A DNA stretch of 64,000 nucleotides from a candidate division SR1 bacterium Aalborg_AAW-1 (GTDB lineage Bacteria; Patescibacteriota; Gracilibacteria; Absconditabacterales; Absconditicoccaceae), in the NCBI GenBank assembly GCA_001007975.1, contig CP011268.1, positions 1-64,000 on the forward strand, read 5' to 3'. The notes below the pieces were generated by a model. That model saw only the letters and a list, made by a program, of their open reading frames with translations. It did no database searches and was not told the DNA's origin. Below are positions 9,003 through 20,426 of the stretch, one piece after another. Made by a program: the position numbers and the translations under genes. Each line of letters opens with the position of its first letter. Positions within the stretch are counted from its first letter, which is position 1.

Positions 9003-10610
9003 ATGAAAAAAATACTAATCTGACTCATCATCATCGTTTTTGCTACAGTATGATATAGTTTTGCTGACCTTGCTGGATATACCATCAACAATTTTGATGT
9101 ACAAATAGATCTTAATAGTGATGGATCAATGCAAGTAGAGGAAAGTATTGAAGTCATTTTTTCAGAACCAAGACATGGAATCTATAGAACATTACCTCTT
9201 TGAAATGAAAATCAATATTTATCTATCGATACAATCACTTCTAATACTCCTATTCATAGCATTACAACACAAGACAATATTCTTAACATACAGTTAGGAA
9301 GCCCAAATATAACGGTAGTATGAACTCAGCTCTACACCATAAGTTATAAAGTAAATAATGCTATTAAGACCTTTAGTGGACGTGATGAACTCTATTGGAA
9401 TATTATAGGTGGAGAACGAAATACCACTATCGATCGTTCTACTCGAACCATCAATCTTCCTTCTGATTATATCGCTTCTTCTTGATCTTCTTTCGTTGTA
9501 CGAGGATATAGTGGTGATCAACATACTGGTGATATTGAATTTTTACAAACTCAATCTACACAACGAAGAGGATTCTTTGAACAACAACTTCAAGCTAAAC
9601 AAGGAATCACTGTCTGACTTCAATTTTCTTGAAATTATTTTCAACTACCTACGCAATATGATAATTATTTTGTTAATCCTCCATCATATGAAAGGGCTCA
9701 AACTAATACACAATCAATACGAGACATTCTCTGAACAATGTTTCCAATTCTTATATGGATTATCATTATTGGATGAGTCCTTATAGGCAAACAATCAAGA
9801 TCACCACGAAAAAGCAAAAAACCTATCATCACACAATATCAACCACCCAAAAATATCGATCCATCATTAGCATTTTATCTTCGATACAACAACAAACACG
9901 AACCTAAATTATTTACATCCCTCATCTACTATCGGGCAACACAATGATGGATAATGATTCGCAAAGATAAAATGGAAGGTGTCTTATCGTGGTTTGGAGT
10001 AAAAGATCAATATTCTCTTAGTGAACAAGAACTCCATCCTACTGATACGAGTGATCTCGATAATATTCTTCTTCAACAATTCTTTGGATCATATGATGAC
10101 AAACTTGATAGTGTACATCTCTCTGAAAACTCTTATAGAAAAATAAACAACCTCCTTGACACTCTCGCTGATGAATTTAACAATCAAGATTTCACCCAAC
10201 GTAAGTCTGGATTCATGTGAATATTTGGGATGAAAGAACTAACAACTCGCTGATCAGAATTCTTCGAACATCTCAGATGATATAAAGAATATCTCAGTAA
10301 AGTAGAACAGCCAATTATTGAACATGAACTTCAATCTGATCCGGACTATATCAACAAAATTTTACCATGGGCAGTGCTTTTCGGTGTACAGACCAGATTG
10401 CTTAAGATGGTAGAAGAAGTACTTAAAAATATAGATTGGTACGAAAGTAGTGATGGATCAGTATTAACCTACAGCACATTCAATGCTATGAATACCAAAA
10501 TCACAAACTATAGTATCCCACCAAGATCTTCAGGTTCAAGCTGATTTTCTGGATGAGGTGGTTGATTTAGTTGAGGCGGTGGTTGAGGCGGTTGAGGATG
10601 AAGTTGGTAA
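9003..10610 (+). CDS. DUF2207 family membrane protein, 535 aa
   Basis: A signal peptide is followed by the DUF2207 N-terminal domain: YTINNFDVQIDLNSDGSMQV, then ESIEVIF and RHGIYRTLPL. A membrane helix lies near residues 245-262 (MFPILIWIIIIGGVLIG). A cytoplasmic C-terminal region of about 240 residues (FYLRYNN..., WALFGVQ-like helices) ends in a Gly-rich tail closing in GSW. The domain order and the Gly-rich end are typical of the family, which often sits beside LemA, as here. Most of the tail glycines are encoded by TGA. The function of the family is unknown; an envelope role is likely. Confidence 0.9.
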
Positions 10611-10639
10611 AATAATTTTATATATCATATAACGTCATT

Positions 10640-11536
10640 ATGATAGATTTTAGTTTTGAAGTACGATTCATTCTTATAGGTCTTAGTATCACACTTACTC
10701 TGTATAATATAAAATCCATTGTAAAGAAATCAAATATTATAATAGGTAATAAGAATGATATTATAATAGGTAATAAGAATGATATTATCATAACTCAATA
10801 TAATATCCCCAAATGAACTGAGATTATGTATTTATTTTATTTACGATATATCTATGAACATGATATCAGTAATCTTTATAGTTCAATAATATACTATCGA
10901 TATTCACAATGATGGATCAATATAACACAACACTCATGAAAACATGAATATCGTATCACTGAAAAACAAATCAAGCCTCATTGAACATCCTATATTGATA
11001 ATATATTATTACAACAGTTATTTGGTTTAACAGATGAACAATGATATGACCAACATATTCATTCTATAGTTCTGAATAATGAGTATGCAGAGACAAAATT
11101 AAAACGAATGATTAAAAAACTAGAATTTGAATTCAATAAAATGGGTTTTGTATCTCATAATCGTTTTTTATTCTGACTATATAAAATACAAAAACTCTCT
11201 GAAAAATGAAAAAAAATTCTTCTTCACCTCAAATGATATAAAAAATATCTTATATCAGTTGAATGACCCATTATACTTCAACAGATTAAACAAAATCCTA
11301 ATTATGTAAATGAAATTTTCCCTCGAGTAGTACTATTCTGAATAGAAAACAATCTTGTAACAACTATTAATAATCTATGAATTCAAAATTCTATCATAGA
11401 TTTTGACACTAATAATCTTAATATGAAAACTCATATTATAAAGTCTTTAAAAACAAATATGTGATTTCATAAACCTGATAATCATAATGATATACGAGAT
11501 GGCTTTTTATGAGAAATAATAAAAAAATCAAAATAA
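10640..11536 (+). CDS. Shortened DUF2207 paralogue, 298 aa
   Basis: This protein matches the C-terminal half of the preceding DUF2207 protein. Compare FYLRYIYEHDISNLYSSIIY with FYLRYNNKHEPKLFTSLIYY, NILLQQLFGL with NILLQQFFGS, and the block ending NEIFPRVVLFGIENNLV with NKILPWAVLFGVQTRLL. It lacks the extracellular DUF2207 domain; one N-terminal membrane helix replaces it. It also lacks the Gly-rich tail. Several TGA codons are read as Gly. It is probably a partial tandem duplication that diverged; no stop interrupts it, so it may be expressed. Confidence 0.75.
10734..10787. repeat. In-frame 24-base tandem repeat
   Basis: The 24-base unit beginning ATATTATAATAGG is present twice in perfect copies (10734-10757 and 10758-10781), plus 6 bases of a third. 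It lies inside the shortened DUF2207 paralogue and repeats eight residues (IIIGNKND). Perfect identity points to recent slippage. Confidence 0.85.
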
Positions 11537-11610
11537 AACAATCCTCTTGTATTCAATAATTAACTTCCTATTATATTTACTAATCTTTTAATTTATAATT
11601 TCACATTATT

Positions 11611-12183
11611 ATGATAGAAACACTACTTGGATGACCAGCAATTCTTATTATTCTCCTTCTTATCTTTGGTGGAGCAGCAGTAAGTATCTACAATAAACTT
11701 GTAGGTATGAAAAATACTGTCGATGGAGCATTTGCAGATATCGATGTACAGATGAAAAAAAGATTTGACTTGGTCGAGAATCTCGTCAATACTGTAAAAG
11801 GATATGCAACTCATGAAAAGGAAACACTGTCTCAAGTGATTGCAGCAAGATCAGGATATAATAATGCTACTACGACAGAAGAGAAAGTTCAAGCAGCAAA
11901 CATGCTTACCAATACATTAAAGACTCTATTTGCTGTATCAGAAGCATATCCAGATTTGAAAGCAAATGCAGGATTTCTTTCATTACAGTCTGAACTTTCT
12001 GTATTAGAACAAGATATTGCATCGTCTAGAAGATATTTCAATGCAACGATTAGAGAATATAATACTGCTCTAGAAAAATTCCCAAATAATTTGGTAGCAG
12101 GTATTTTTGGATTCAAAAATCAAAAAGAATATTTTGAAATTACAGATGAAGAAGAAAAGAAAGCACCAAAAGTACAGTTCTAA
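11611..12183 (+). CDS. lemA: LemA family protein
   Basis: This 190-aa protein has one N-terminal membrane helix (LLGGPAILIILLLIFGGAAV, with UGA-coded Gly) and the LemA helical domain: YNKLVGMKNTVDGAFADIDV, then QMKKRFDLVENLVNTVKGYA and TLEKFPNN-like FPNNLVAGIFGF near the end. Length and pattern are typical. The family is membrane-anchored, of unknown function, and is commonly found next to DUF2207 or TPM-domain proteins, as here. Confidence 0.93.
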
Positions 12184-12206
12184 TCTCATAATATATATTA
12201 TTTTAC

Positions 12207-12229
12207 AACCTACCTTGTGTAGGTTTTTT
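12207..12229 (+). terminator. Terminator after lemA
   Basis: The stem AACCTAC / GTAGGTT with a 5-base loop runs into six T. It lies between the convergent lemA and DHH genes. Confidence 0.85.
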
Positions 12230-12231
12230 CA

Positions 12232-13239
12232 TTACGAAGATTTTTTGGGATACGATAACAATGATGGAATAGACTGTACAAGAGATTCTAATCTCTCAAG
12301 AGGATCTTCTCCTGGTTCAAGCTCTATTTTCGCTCCTGATGCATAAAAATGTCACCCTCATCATAACGATTCTGCCACTTTTTGAGCACTCATTGCAGGA
12401 TTTTTAGATCTTAATGAGATTTTGATAGTATTATCTTCTCCTCTACAGATAAGAATAAGATCAAGTCATGGTATTTTTTGTAAAATAGCAGTCAAGTATC
12501 ATCCTGCTTGTTCTTTATCTAATCCTAAAGGAAGATAATCTTCTGGTGTAAAATACACATATCAGATCGGACCATGTTGAACCAAACGAGGAAACACCGT
12601 ATTGAAAAATTGCAACTGTTCTATCTGTAATGTTCCAAAAAAATGTCTTGTTAATCATTGTTTATCAGCTCACAATGCAACCAAGTCAGCAGCTGTACGT
12701 AAAGAACGATCACCTTGTTTATCATACTGAAAATTACCTGTATCCGTCATCACGCCCATATACAAATAGGTAGCTATCTGACTGTCATAGTAGTCAGACC
12801 ATATATGTTTTGTATTTTCAAAAATCCATTCACAATTACTATCGGCTTTATCATCCTTTAGAGCCAGTGCATGCATTGGAGTGTCACCAATATGGTGATC
12901 AATAACGATGAGTTGCTTACTATCAAAATAATCATATTTCCCAGCAGAAAAAACGGTACGAGCATAAGGAGAAAAATCGACAAAGATAATCAGGTCATAT
13001 CTGTTACTGTAATCAAATTCTGTTTGAATTTTTTCAATATCTGGAAGGAAATCAAAGATTTTTGATGCTTTGGGTGAGGCAAAGTAGGATACTTTCTTCT
13101 CCATTTTTTCTATAATTCTTCACAATCATAACATTGATCAGATTGCATCACCATCAGGATTATCATGCCCAAAAATTGCAATATGAGTAGCTTGCTCAAC
13201 CTGTGATTGGAAATTTTTGAGGAGTTGCTGATCCACCAT
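12232..13239 (-). CDS. DHH/DHHA1 family phosphoesterase (NrnA-like)
   Basis: This 335-aa protein has the N-terminal DHH motif GHDNPDGDAIGS near residues 24-35, a second acidic motif VDFSPYAR, the DHH signature IDHHIGDTP, and a C-terminal DHHA1 domain ending in GGGGHFYASGAKI. The frame is read through seven or so TGA codons, several in the glycine run before GHFYASG. The family degrades nanoRNA or pAp, or acts on cyclic dinucleotide products; which of these applies cannot be decided here. The start ATG at 13239 gives the normal N-terminus MVDQQLLKNF. Confidence 0.9.
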
Positions 13240-13288
13240 AGTATTGTATATTGAATATAAAGTATGAGAGTAGTACTGCATAATATCT

Positions 13289-15802
13289 TTAATTTACTTC
13301 AAATTTTTCTCCTCTCAATGTAGCATAATTAATAAGAAATGATGCCATATCTTTAAATATAACTCATGCAGTTTGATTTCACCACTGTGTAGATCTTGGA
13401 CGACGTACTTGTATCACAACAATATACTTAGGATTATCCTCTGTAACAATTCCCACAAAAGACCCATTTGTCCAACCATTTCAAGCCATATATCTTCATC
13501 TATAAGAAATTTGCGATGTTCATGATTTTCATCATACATTATATTGTGGAAGATCTGCATATTTACCATTTTCAGGAATTTCGATTACTTTGGTGAGAGA
13601 ATAAGCAAGCTGTTCGGATATACGAGGTTCAAAAACCTGTCTAATTACTTTTGTTTGATTTATCTGACAATTATCAGTACCTGATTCACAAAGTTTATCT
13701 AAAATTGTTGGTTTTAGATACGTACCACCATTTAACATAGCACCATAACCAGCAGCTATTTGGATCGGAGTTACGAGTAGACCTTGTCCAAATACATTAT
13801 TAAAAAATCTTGCTACTGACACAGATCATACTCCTTCTACATATCACGGATCTTCTCAAGCAAGCTCAATATTTGTCAATGATCAAAAATTCAATTTTTC
13901 GAGATAATTATAAAACGTATTTTGCGTTAATTTTTGTGCTATACGTACCATACCTACATTACAGGAGTGTTGTAAGGCATGTAAAAATGTATGAGTTCCT
14001 CTACATGCTTCTACTGATGCATTTTTAATCGTATAAGGTCATACTTTTACTTGAGATTCTGGATCAGCATATCGATCATAAAGATCAATTTCATTCTGAT
14101 CTAATCCAATCGCGAATGTAAATGCTTTAAAAATCGAACCTGGCTCGTAGGGATACGCGATATTTTTATCGACAAAAAGATTGGGTCAGAGTGGATTATT
14201 TGCAACATATTTAGCAATAGTTGTATCTTGTCTCTCTACTCTTGTTGCTAACCTTGTTTCTCCTCCAGTTTGAATGTAGATAGGAAAATCCAAAAAAGTA
14301 GGGTTATCAACCAATTGAGCTTGAGAAGGTTGCAGTGCCTTCAAAGTATAAATATCATTATAATGATTAGGATCAAAATCTGGTGCATTTGCTGATGCTA
14401 AGACATGTCCACTAAAGGGATCATAAACAAGCATACTCACACTATCTGCCCTAAATCTATCACGATATTGTCAAATTATTTTCTCTGCTTGAGTTTGAAT
14501 AACTGGATCAATAGTAAGATAAACATCATATCAGTTTTCTGCATTTTTAATTTTTACATCATTTGCTCATAATTGTCATATCATACTAGAAGCTGTACCT
14601 TCAATACTTCCATCAATTCATTTTAATAAATCATCAAAATATTCTTCAACACCATATGTCGCATCTCCATTATTAGACATGTATCACAAAATATGTGACA
14701 TAAATTTACCATAAGGATAATATCTCTTATTATATGACTCTGTACCTATACCATGAAGAAGCGGAATCTTATTGGGTCCGACCTTTTCTGAATAATAAAT
14801 TGTCTTTAATTGGTTGAGTGCATCAACAATACTTGGATTAACACCTGTAACAAGTCTCACATATCTATAATTACGTACTGTAAATAAGTTTTTAACTTTT
14901 AAAGAATCATTGAGATATCAACGTTTAACAAGCACTGCTTCTATTTCTTTTCTTGCTGTAGCTAAAGATACTGCAGAATTCTTCCATACTTTAGGTTCTA
15001 TAAAAACATAATTGTTATTGTAAATATAAATGTAATCACGATTTAAATTTCTTAGCTCGTTAATAAGCGCAATATCAGAATAATATCATAAATAATTATA
15101 CTTTCTATCTCATACAACAATCATACTATCAAGTCTTTGTGATATTTTTTCTTCTAATTGTTCTTTCGCCATTCATGACAATATTTCTTGATATTGAGCA
15201 TTATACCCTGTCCAATCAAAGCTATCTAAGGACACACTCATACCTGTAGTACTACCGCCTGTAACTGAAGATCATCAAGTAATTATACCATCTCAATAAT
15301 AAAATACGGTAGGTGCTATAGGTAAAATCGTTTCTTTCGTAAAATTCTCTACATTCTTTATACAAGCTTCTTTATCAACATTATCAAAACCATTTGTCTG
15401 ACAGAGGTGAAGGTAGAGGAGTGGAGTGATAATACTAATAAGTCTAGGTTTATCGAAGACCATAGAGGGATCAATAAACATGTTATAGAGTGTTACATTT
15501 TCTGTTAATTTGAGTGGTTGAATTTGAGATGCATCACTCACATAAATATTTCATCTTTTCGCTTGAGTTGTTTGAGATAAACTATGATTCTGATTGAGTA
15601 ATTGTTGATAATATGATCATTGGATAAGTTGAATATAAAAAACTCTTAGAAATAAGATTCATAGTAACAATAGAAAAATTAACACAACCGTTCGTTCTTT
15701 GGTTTGTGTAAAACGATAAAATTGTGGATAATTCGACTTAAAATCTTGTCGTATAGCACGAACATTACGAGAAATTTGGTGTAATATTTGTTGTATAGTC
15801 AT
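13289..15802 (-). CDS. Class B penicillin-binding protein (PBP2/FtsI type)
   Basis: This 837-aa protein has a cytoplasmic N-terminal tail of about 35 residues, one membrane helix near 45-60, a long dimerisation/pedestal region, and the transpeptidase domain. Active-site motifs are SIFK (Ser556, Lys559), SCN (613-615) and KSGT (759-762, Gly761 coded by TGA). The linker GYDVYLTIDPVIQTQAEKII is typical of class B PBPs. It cross-links peptidoglycan in elongation or division. It is longer than usual because of an extended pedestal. About 25 in-frame TGA codons are read as Gly. It lies 49 bases upstream of, and on the same strand as, the DHH gene. Confidence 0.93.
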
Positions 15803-15861
15803 ACTATATATGAGTTTTTAAAAATAGCAAAGAAAAAGATACAAATTTATACGGAAAAAAA

Positions 15862-15889
15862 TTGCATTATCAAATAAAAAGAATATAAT
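15862..15889 (+). promoter_or_regulatory. sigma70-like promoter for the pilin gene
   Basis: TTGCAT at 15862-15867 and a perfect TATAAT at 15884-15889 are spaced by 16 bases. The ATG at 15925 follows 35 bases later, in the divergent gap behind the PBP gene. Confidence 0.65.
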
Positions 15890-15924
15890 TTCTGTGTATT
15901 TTTAACTTCTACAACACATAAAGA

Positions 15925-16350
15925 ATGCTTACAACACTCAAAAACTTTGGTCATAAACTTCTTGGATTGTACCTTATTGCAGGTTCTGCTCTTGTTGCTA
16001 CTGCAAATACTGCATTTGCACAGACACAATGAGGTACAACACTTCCTTTTGCAGATCCTGATAAATCAGCAGGAATTAATGTAGGATGAGCTTGATCTGA
16101 TCAAGGAGATACTATTATTGATATCATCAAAAGATTCATTAACTACGCACTTGGATTTCTAGCGCTTATCGCACTTGTTATGCTACTTTGGGGAGGATAC
16201 AAAATGGTAGCATCTGGATGAGATGAAGGAGCTTACAAAGAAGGTCTTAAAATTCTTAAAAATGCTGCTATTGGAATTGCATTCATTGCAGTATCATGGT
16301 TCTTAGTAACATTTATCTTCTATGTGATTGGATTTGTAGTAGGTTCTTAG
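15925..16350 (+). CDS. TrbC/VirB2-like pilin (type IV secretion pilin family)
   Basis: This 141-aa protein has a signal peptide (LLGLYLIAGSALVATANTAFA, probable cut after AFA). A short Gly-rich linker is followed by two hydrophobic helices, YALGFLALIALVMLLWGGYK and GIAFIAVSWFLVTFIFYVIG, separated by a charged loop with KEGLKILKNA. This layout fits the VirB2/TrbC-like pilins widespread in CPR bacteria. Such proteins could form a thin pilus or a channel for DNA uptake or host contact. Four TGA codons are read as Gly. It has its own promoter and terminator, and no other secretion genes lie next to it. Confidence 0.8.
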
Positions 16351-16374
16351 TAATCAACTTTGCAATTATTAATT

Positions 16375-16400
16375 AATCCTGGCAATAAGTCAGGATTTTT
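16375..16400 (+). terminator. Terminator after the pilin gene
   Basis: The stem AATCCTG / CAGGATT runs into five T, 25 bases behind the stop. Confidence 0.75.
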
Positions 16401-16499
16401 CTTTTTAGAAAAAATATCATTTGAATATACGCTAGTAAATCGTTATAGTAAAAAATACTAGACTAACAATTAAAAAAATTTACAATCTCTCTTATTTGC

Positions 16500-19496
16500 G
16501 TGGATATCTTTGAATTCGAACTTCGTTATAAGGCATATGCAGGACTGAATCGTTTCTGTAAACTTTGACGAGATGAAAAAAACCTTATTAATATGGTTGC
16601 AATTACTAAAAAAGGCTCCCCTGATAAAGCATTACAAGAAATATCTCCAGAAGAGCTTAAATCATTAACAAGAGATACCTACACGAGCTATAAACATAAT
16701 TATATTTCAGCACATAATGATTTTACAGATTTTTTTTCTCAATCTGATTTTTATTATCCACTCAGTGAATATATTGAACGTCTAGAGTATGAACTTAAAG
16801 TTGTAAAAGAAATGTGATTCAACACCTATATGCTTGTTGTGTCTGATTTCACGAGTCGAGCAAAAAATAACAATATTATGGTTGGTCCTGGAAGATGATC
16901 TGGTGCAGGTTCTCTCCTTGCTTATCTTATTTCTATCACCGATGTCAATCCTTTTGCATATGACCTTCTCTTTGAAAGGTTTTTGAATCCTGCACGTATT
17001 TCAATGCCTGATTTTGATATTGATTTTGAAGATACGTTGAGAAATCAAGTAGTAGAATATGTAACACACAAATATGGGAAAGATCACGTATCTGCAATTT
17101 GAACGTATATGAAAATGGCAACAAAAGCAGCATTTAAAGATGCGGCAAGAGCGATTGGTATACCATTTGAAAAATCAAATCAAGTTTCCAACCTTATGGG
17201 AGAAATAAAATCCTTGAAACAAGTTATTGATAAAGATCCTAGTGTAAACGAAGAGCTTTTATGAATGTATGATCAAGAAAAATATATACAAGAGTCTATT
17301 ATTCAATGATCTCAACTCGAGTGAAATCTTAGACAACTATGAGTACATGCTTGTGGAATTATTATTTCTCCAGATCCTGTAACTGAACACACAGCAACGC
17401 AAATTATAACAAAATGAACTGAAAAAACACTAGTAAGTCAATTCGATGGACCAACATTAGAATATATCGGCTTATTAAAAATGGATTTTTTATGATTAAG
17501 AAATCTTTCAGTTATTAAGAACTGTATCAAAATTTTAAGAGCAAAATATAAAAATCTGACAGAAGAACAAGCACTACATCAGTGAGAAAAGTATTATCTT
17601 GAAGATAAAGTACTATTTGATGAATTCGCACATACCATGTCATTTAATCCAGACATGACTAAAGATGAAGTATTTGAACAAGTGTTTATGACAGGAGATA
17701 CTACTGGTATTTTTCAATTTGAATGAGATTGAATTAGAAGATTTTTGATAGACCTCAAACCAAACCATATCAATGATCTTGTTGCAATGAATGCACTCTA
17801 CCGTCCAGGTCCTTTGGAATTTATTCCTACCTATATCAAAAGAAAACATGGAGAAGAGCCTGTAAACTATATGCTACCGGAACTTAAAGAGATGCTCTTG
17901 TCACGTTATAAAGATGATAATCTCATAATAAATGAAACACAAAAACTTGAAGAAGACCTTGGCCCAATTATGAATCTCACTTATGGTATTGCTGTCTATC
18001 AAGAGCAACTCATGTTTTTGGTACAATCTATGGCGTGATTCTCTCTACCTGAAGCAGACCTCTTAAGAAGATGAGTAGGTAAAAAGAAAAAAGAAATCAT
18101 TGAACAACTCAAATTAGAGTTTATGAAAAGAGCACAGTCTTTTAGAGATTATAAACCAGAAACTGCTCAATTCATCTATGAAAAAATGATTGAACCTGCT
18201 GCGTCTTATTCATTTAACAAATCTCATGCCGTATGTTATGCTCACATTGCCTATCAAACTGGATATCTCAAAGCTCGTTATCCTCTAGAATTTTATGCTG
18301 CATTACTTAGGTCGGTAGAAGAAGATACTGACAAACTTGCATGATTCATTGATGAAATCTTAGCTCATAATATTCGTATAGAACCGCCTAATATCAATAA
18401 AGCATATAATCATATTGCAGCTGGTACTTCGACTATTATTATGTGATTTTATGCTTGTAAAGGAATAGGGTTCGAAATAGGAGAACAAATTGAACAAGAA
18501 AGAAAAACAAATGGAGTATTTACTTCGCTAGCAAATTTTTTAGAAAGATGTCCTTTTGTTGCTAATAAAAGAGTATTAGAATCTCTGATTAAAGCAGGAG
18601 CATTTGATGAACGATATGACCGTAATACACTTTTAATCAACCTTCCAACGTTACTTGAATGGCACAAAAATGCTGCACAGCTTGATATGTGATTGTTTGG
18701 TGGCATGGCTGAGACACAAGAACTTATTTTCCAAGAGACAAGCACAACAAGTATTGTAGAACAATGTAAATATGATGTAGAAATTTTTAAAAATATGATT
18801 TCCTGACATCCATTGGATGGACTGTATCCGTATGCCAAAAAGTTCGGATTCATCGAACAAGTCAAGAAAGTGTCAGATCCAATTGCTTTCTCCTGTATCG
18901 CTATGGTCAAAAAAATTACCAGAGCAAGAAAAAAATGATTTTTTATTCTGGTAGAGGATATTACCGATTCATTTGAATTCTTTATTAAAGATCTGTTGGA
19001 TATTAAACTTTATGATCTCCTAATTATATCAGGATTCAAATCAAGAAACCGATGAATTGATACGATGATTAAAGTTCCTATAGAGCAAGTCATTGAACAA
19101 GCTCAAAAAAGTGGGAAATATGATCCACAATGGACAGTAGCAAAAGTAAGAGCAGGTAGAAAATGACAGACTGTTAGTGCTATCACACCATCATCTCTTG
19201 AACTCGAATCAGAACAAACTACTGAAATGATACAAGAGCAAGAATGAATGGATCTTACGGATATAGATATTTGAGCAGAAGATAGTGAAAGAGATGTTGA
19301 AAACATACAAGAAGAAACGACAACATACTGACCTATTCATATTACCTTACCAGATTCTCTTGAGAAAATTAAACTTCTTGGTAATATTATTACTAGTCAT
19401 CCTGGTGATGATCACACTATCTCTGTTCATAATAAGACATATACTATATCACAACAAGGTATGGATCTCATACAACAGATTACCACTGTAGCATAA
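16500..19496 (+). CDS. dnaE: DNA polymerase III alpha subunit lacking the PHP domain
   Basis: This is the replicative polymerase, 998 aa with GTG as probable start. About 100 residues precede the palm, which begins [31 protein letters not shown] follows, then the catalytic PDFDIDF (Asp171 and Asp173) and LLKMDFLGLR (Asp329). Fingers motifs are [12 protein letters not shown] and [13 protein letters not shown]; a tandem HhH region and an OB fold follow. The normal N-terminal PHP domain of about 270 residues is absent: the frame has a stop at 16464 and only 150 bases separate it from the pilin gene. Many TGA codons are read as Gly, including GRGS and FLGLR. The C-terminal 100 residues are acidic and poorly conserved. 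Confidence 0.93.
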
Positions 19497-19517
19497 TATT
19501 TATCTTACTTATTTCTT

Positions 19518-20384
19518 ATGATCAATCTTTTTTACTATATTACCTCTTTAGATTTTGTAGCAGATCTTCCATCATCAAACATAACAATTATTAGTGATGA
19601 GCCCATTGACAAAGAAATTACAGCTCCTTTCAAGTCTTATTATCTTGGAGACATTCTCAAACAGGGATCATTTTCTTCACAAGACCCCATTATTGTACTT
19701 TGTCATACTATCGGGATACAGGATATACTTACGTTACAAAAAATACTTATAGGACCAATAACGCGAGTCAATCTTAATCCATGAGTGATGAGTATGCTGA
19801 CCAAAAATAATCCAGAGGTTGACGATATCGTACACGCACTTGCACATCACTATACTGTCATAGAACCAGTCAGTAAAGAACATTTTCTTCAATCTCTTCA
19901 ACCGAACACTTATCTCAGAATCCATGATACCGTCTTACCAGCAACATTAGGTACACTATCATGGAATACATGATATACAAAACTTATCAATTCTGACCAA
20001 CAGTGAGAGTATGTGGTCATAACAACACCAGCACATATTGATGAAGTTGCAAGTAGTTTACACCACCTTCATACAGCAGAAAAAGAATATCATTATGATT
20101 TGTATGTTCAACATACATTCTCTAATACACTTTCATCAGAACTTATTGCAGATCTAAAAAGGACAGAACATAGTATTATTATACTAGATCACAAAGCAAC
20201 TGAGCAAATTTGGATGTTCTATGACCTCTTATTGAGAGAACAAACAGATAAAAAAGAAATTACTATACAATATATTTTCCCACAATATCATCTTGTATCC
20301 AGTATATTACCAGAATATATCTACGAAGAAGCACAATTTGATCAACCATCATTCTTAGCATATATATCACAAAATAAGGACTAA
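19518..20384 (+). CDS. Hypothetical protein, 288 aa
   Basis: No confident family. From about residue 85 the layout is reminiscent of the C-terminal half of transketolase/E1-beta proteins: VNLNPGVMSML, then HHYTVIEP, then NTYLRIHDTVLP, then GEYVVITTPAHIDEV, and RTEHSIIILDHKA. The thiamine-binding half is missing and no catalytic residue can be named, so this is a weak fold-level guess. Three TGA codons are read as Gly. It lies 21 bases behind dnaE on the same strand and may be cotranscribed with it and the U32 peptidase gene. Confidence 0.65.
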
Positions 20385-20426
20385 AACAATAATCACTATA
20401 ATTTCACTTTTCATGTTTATATTTCA

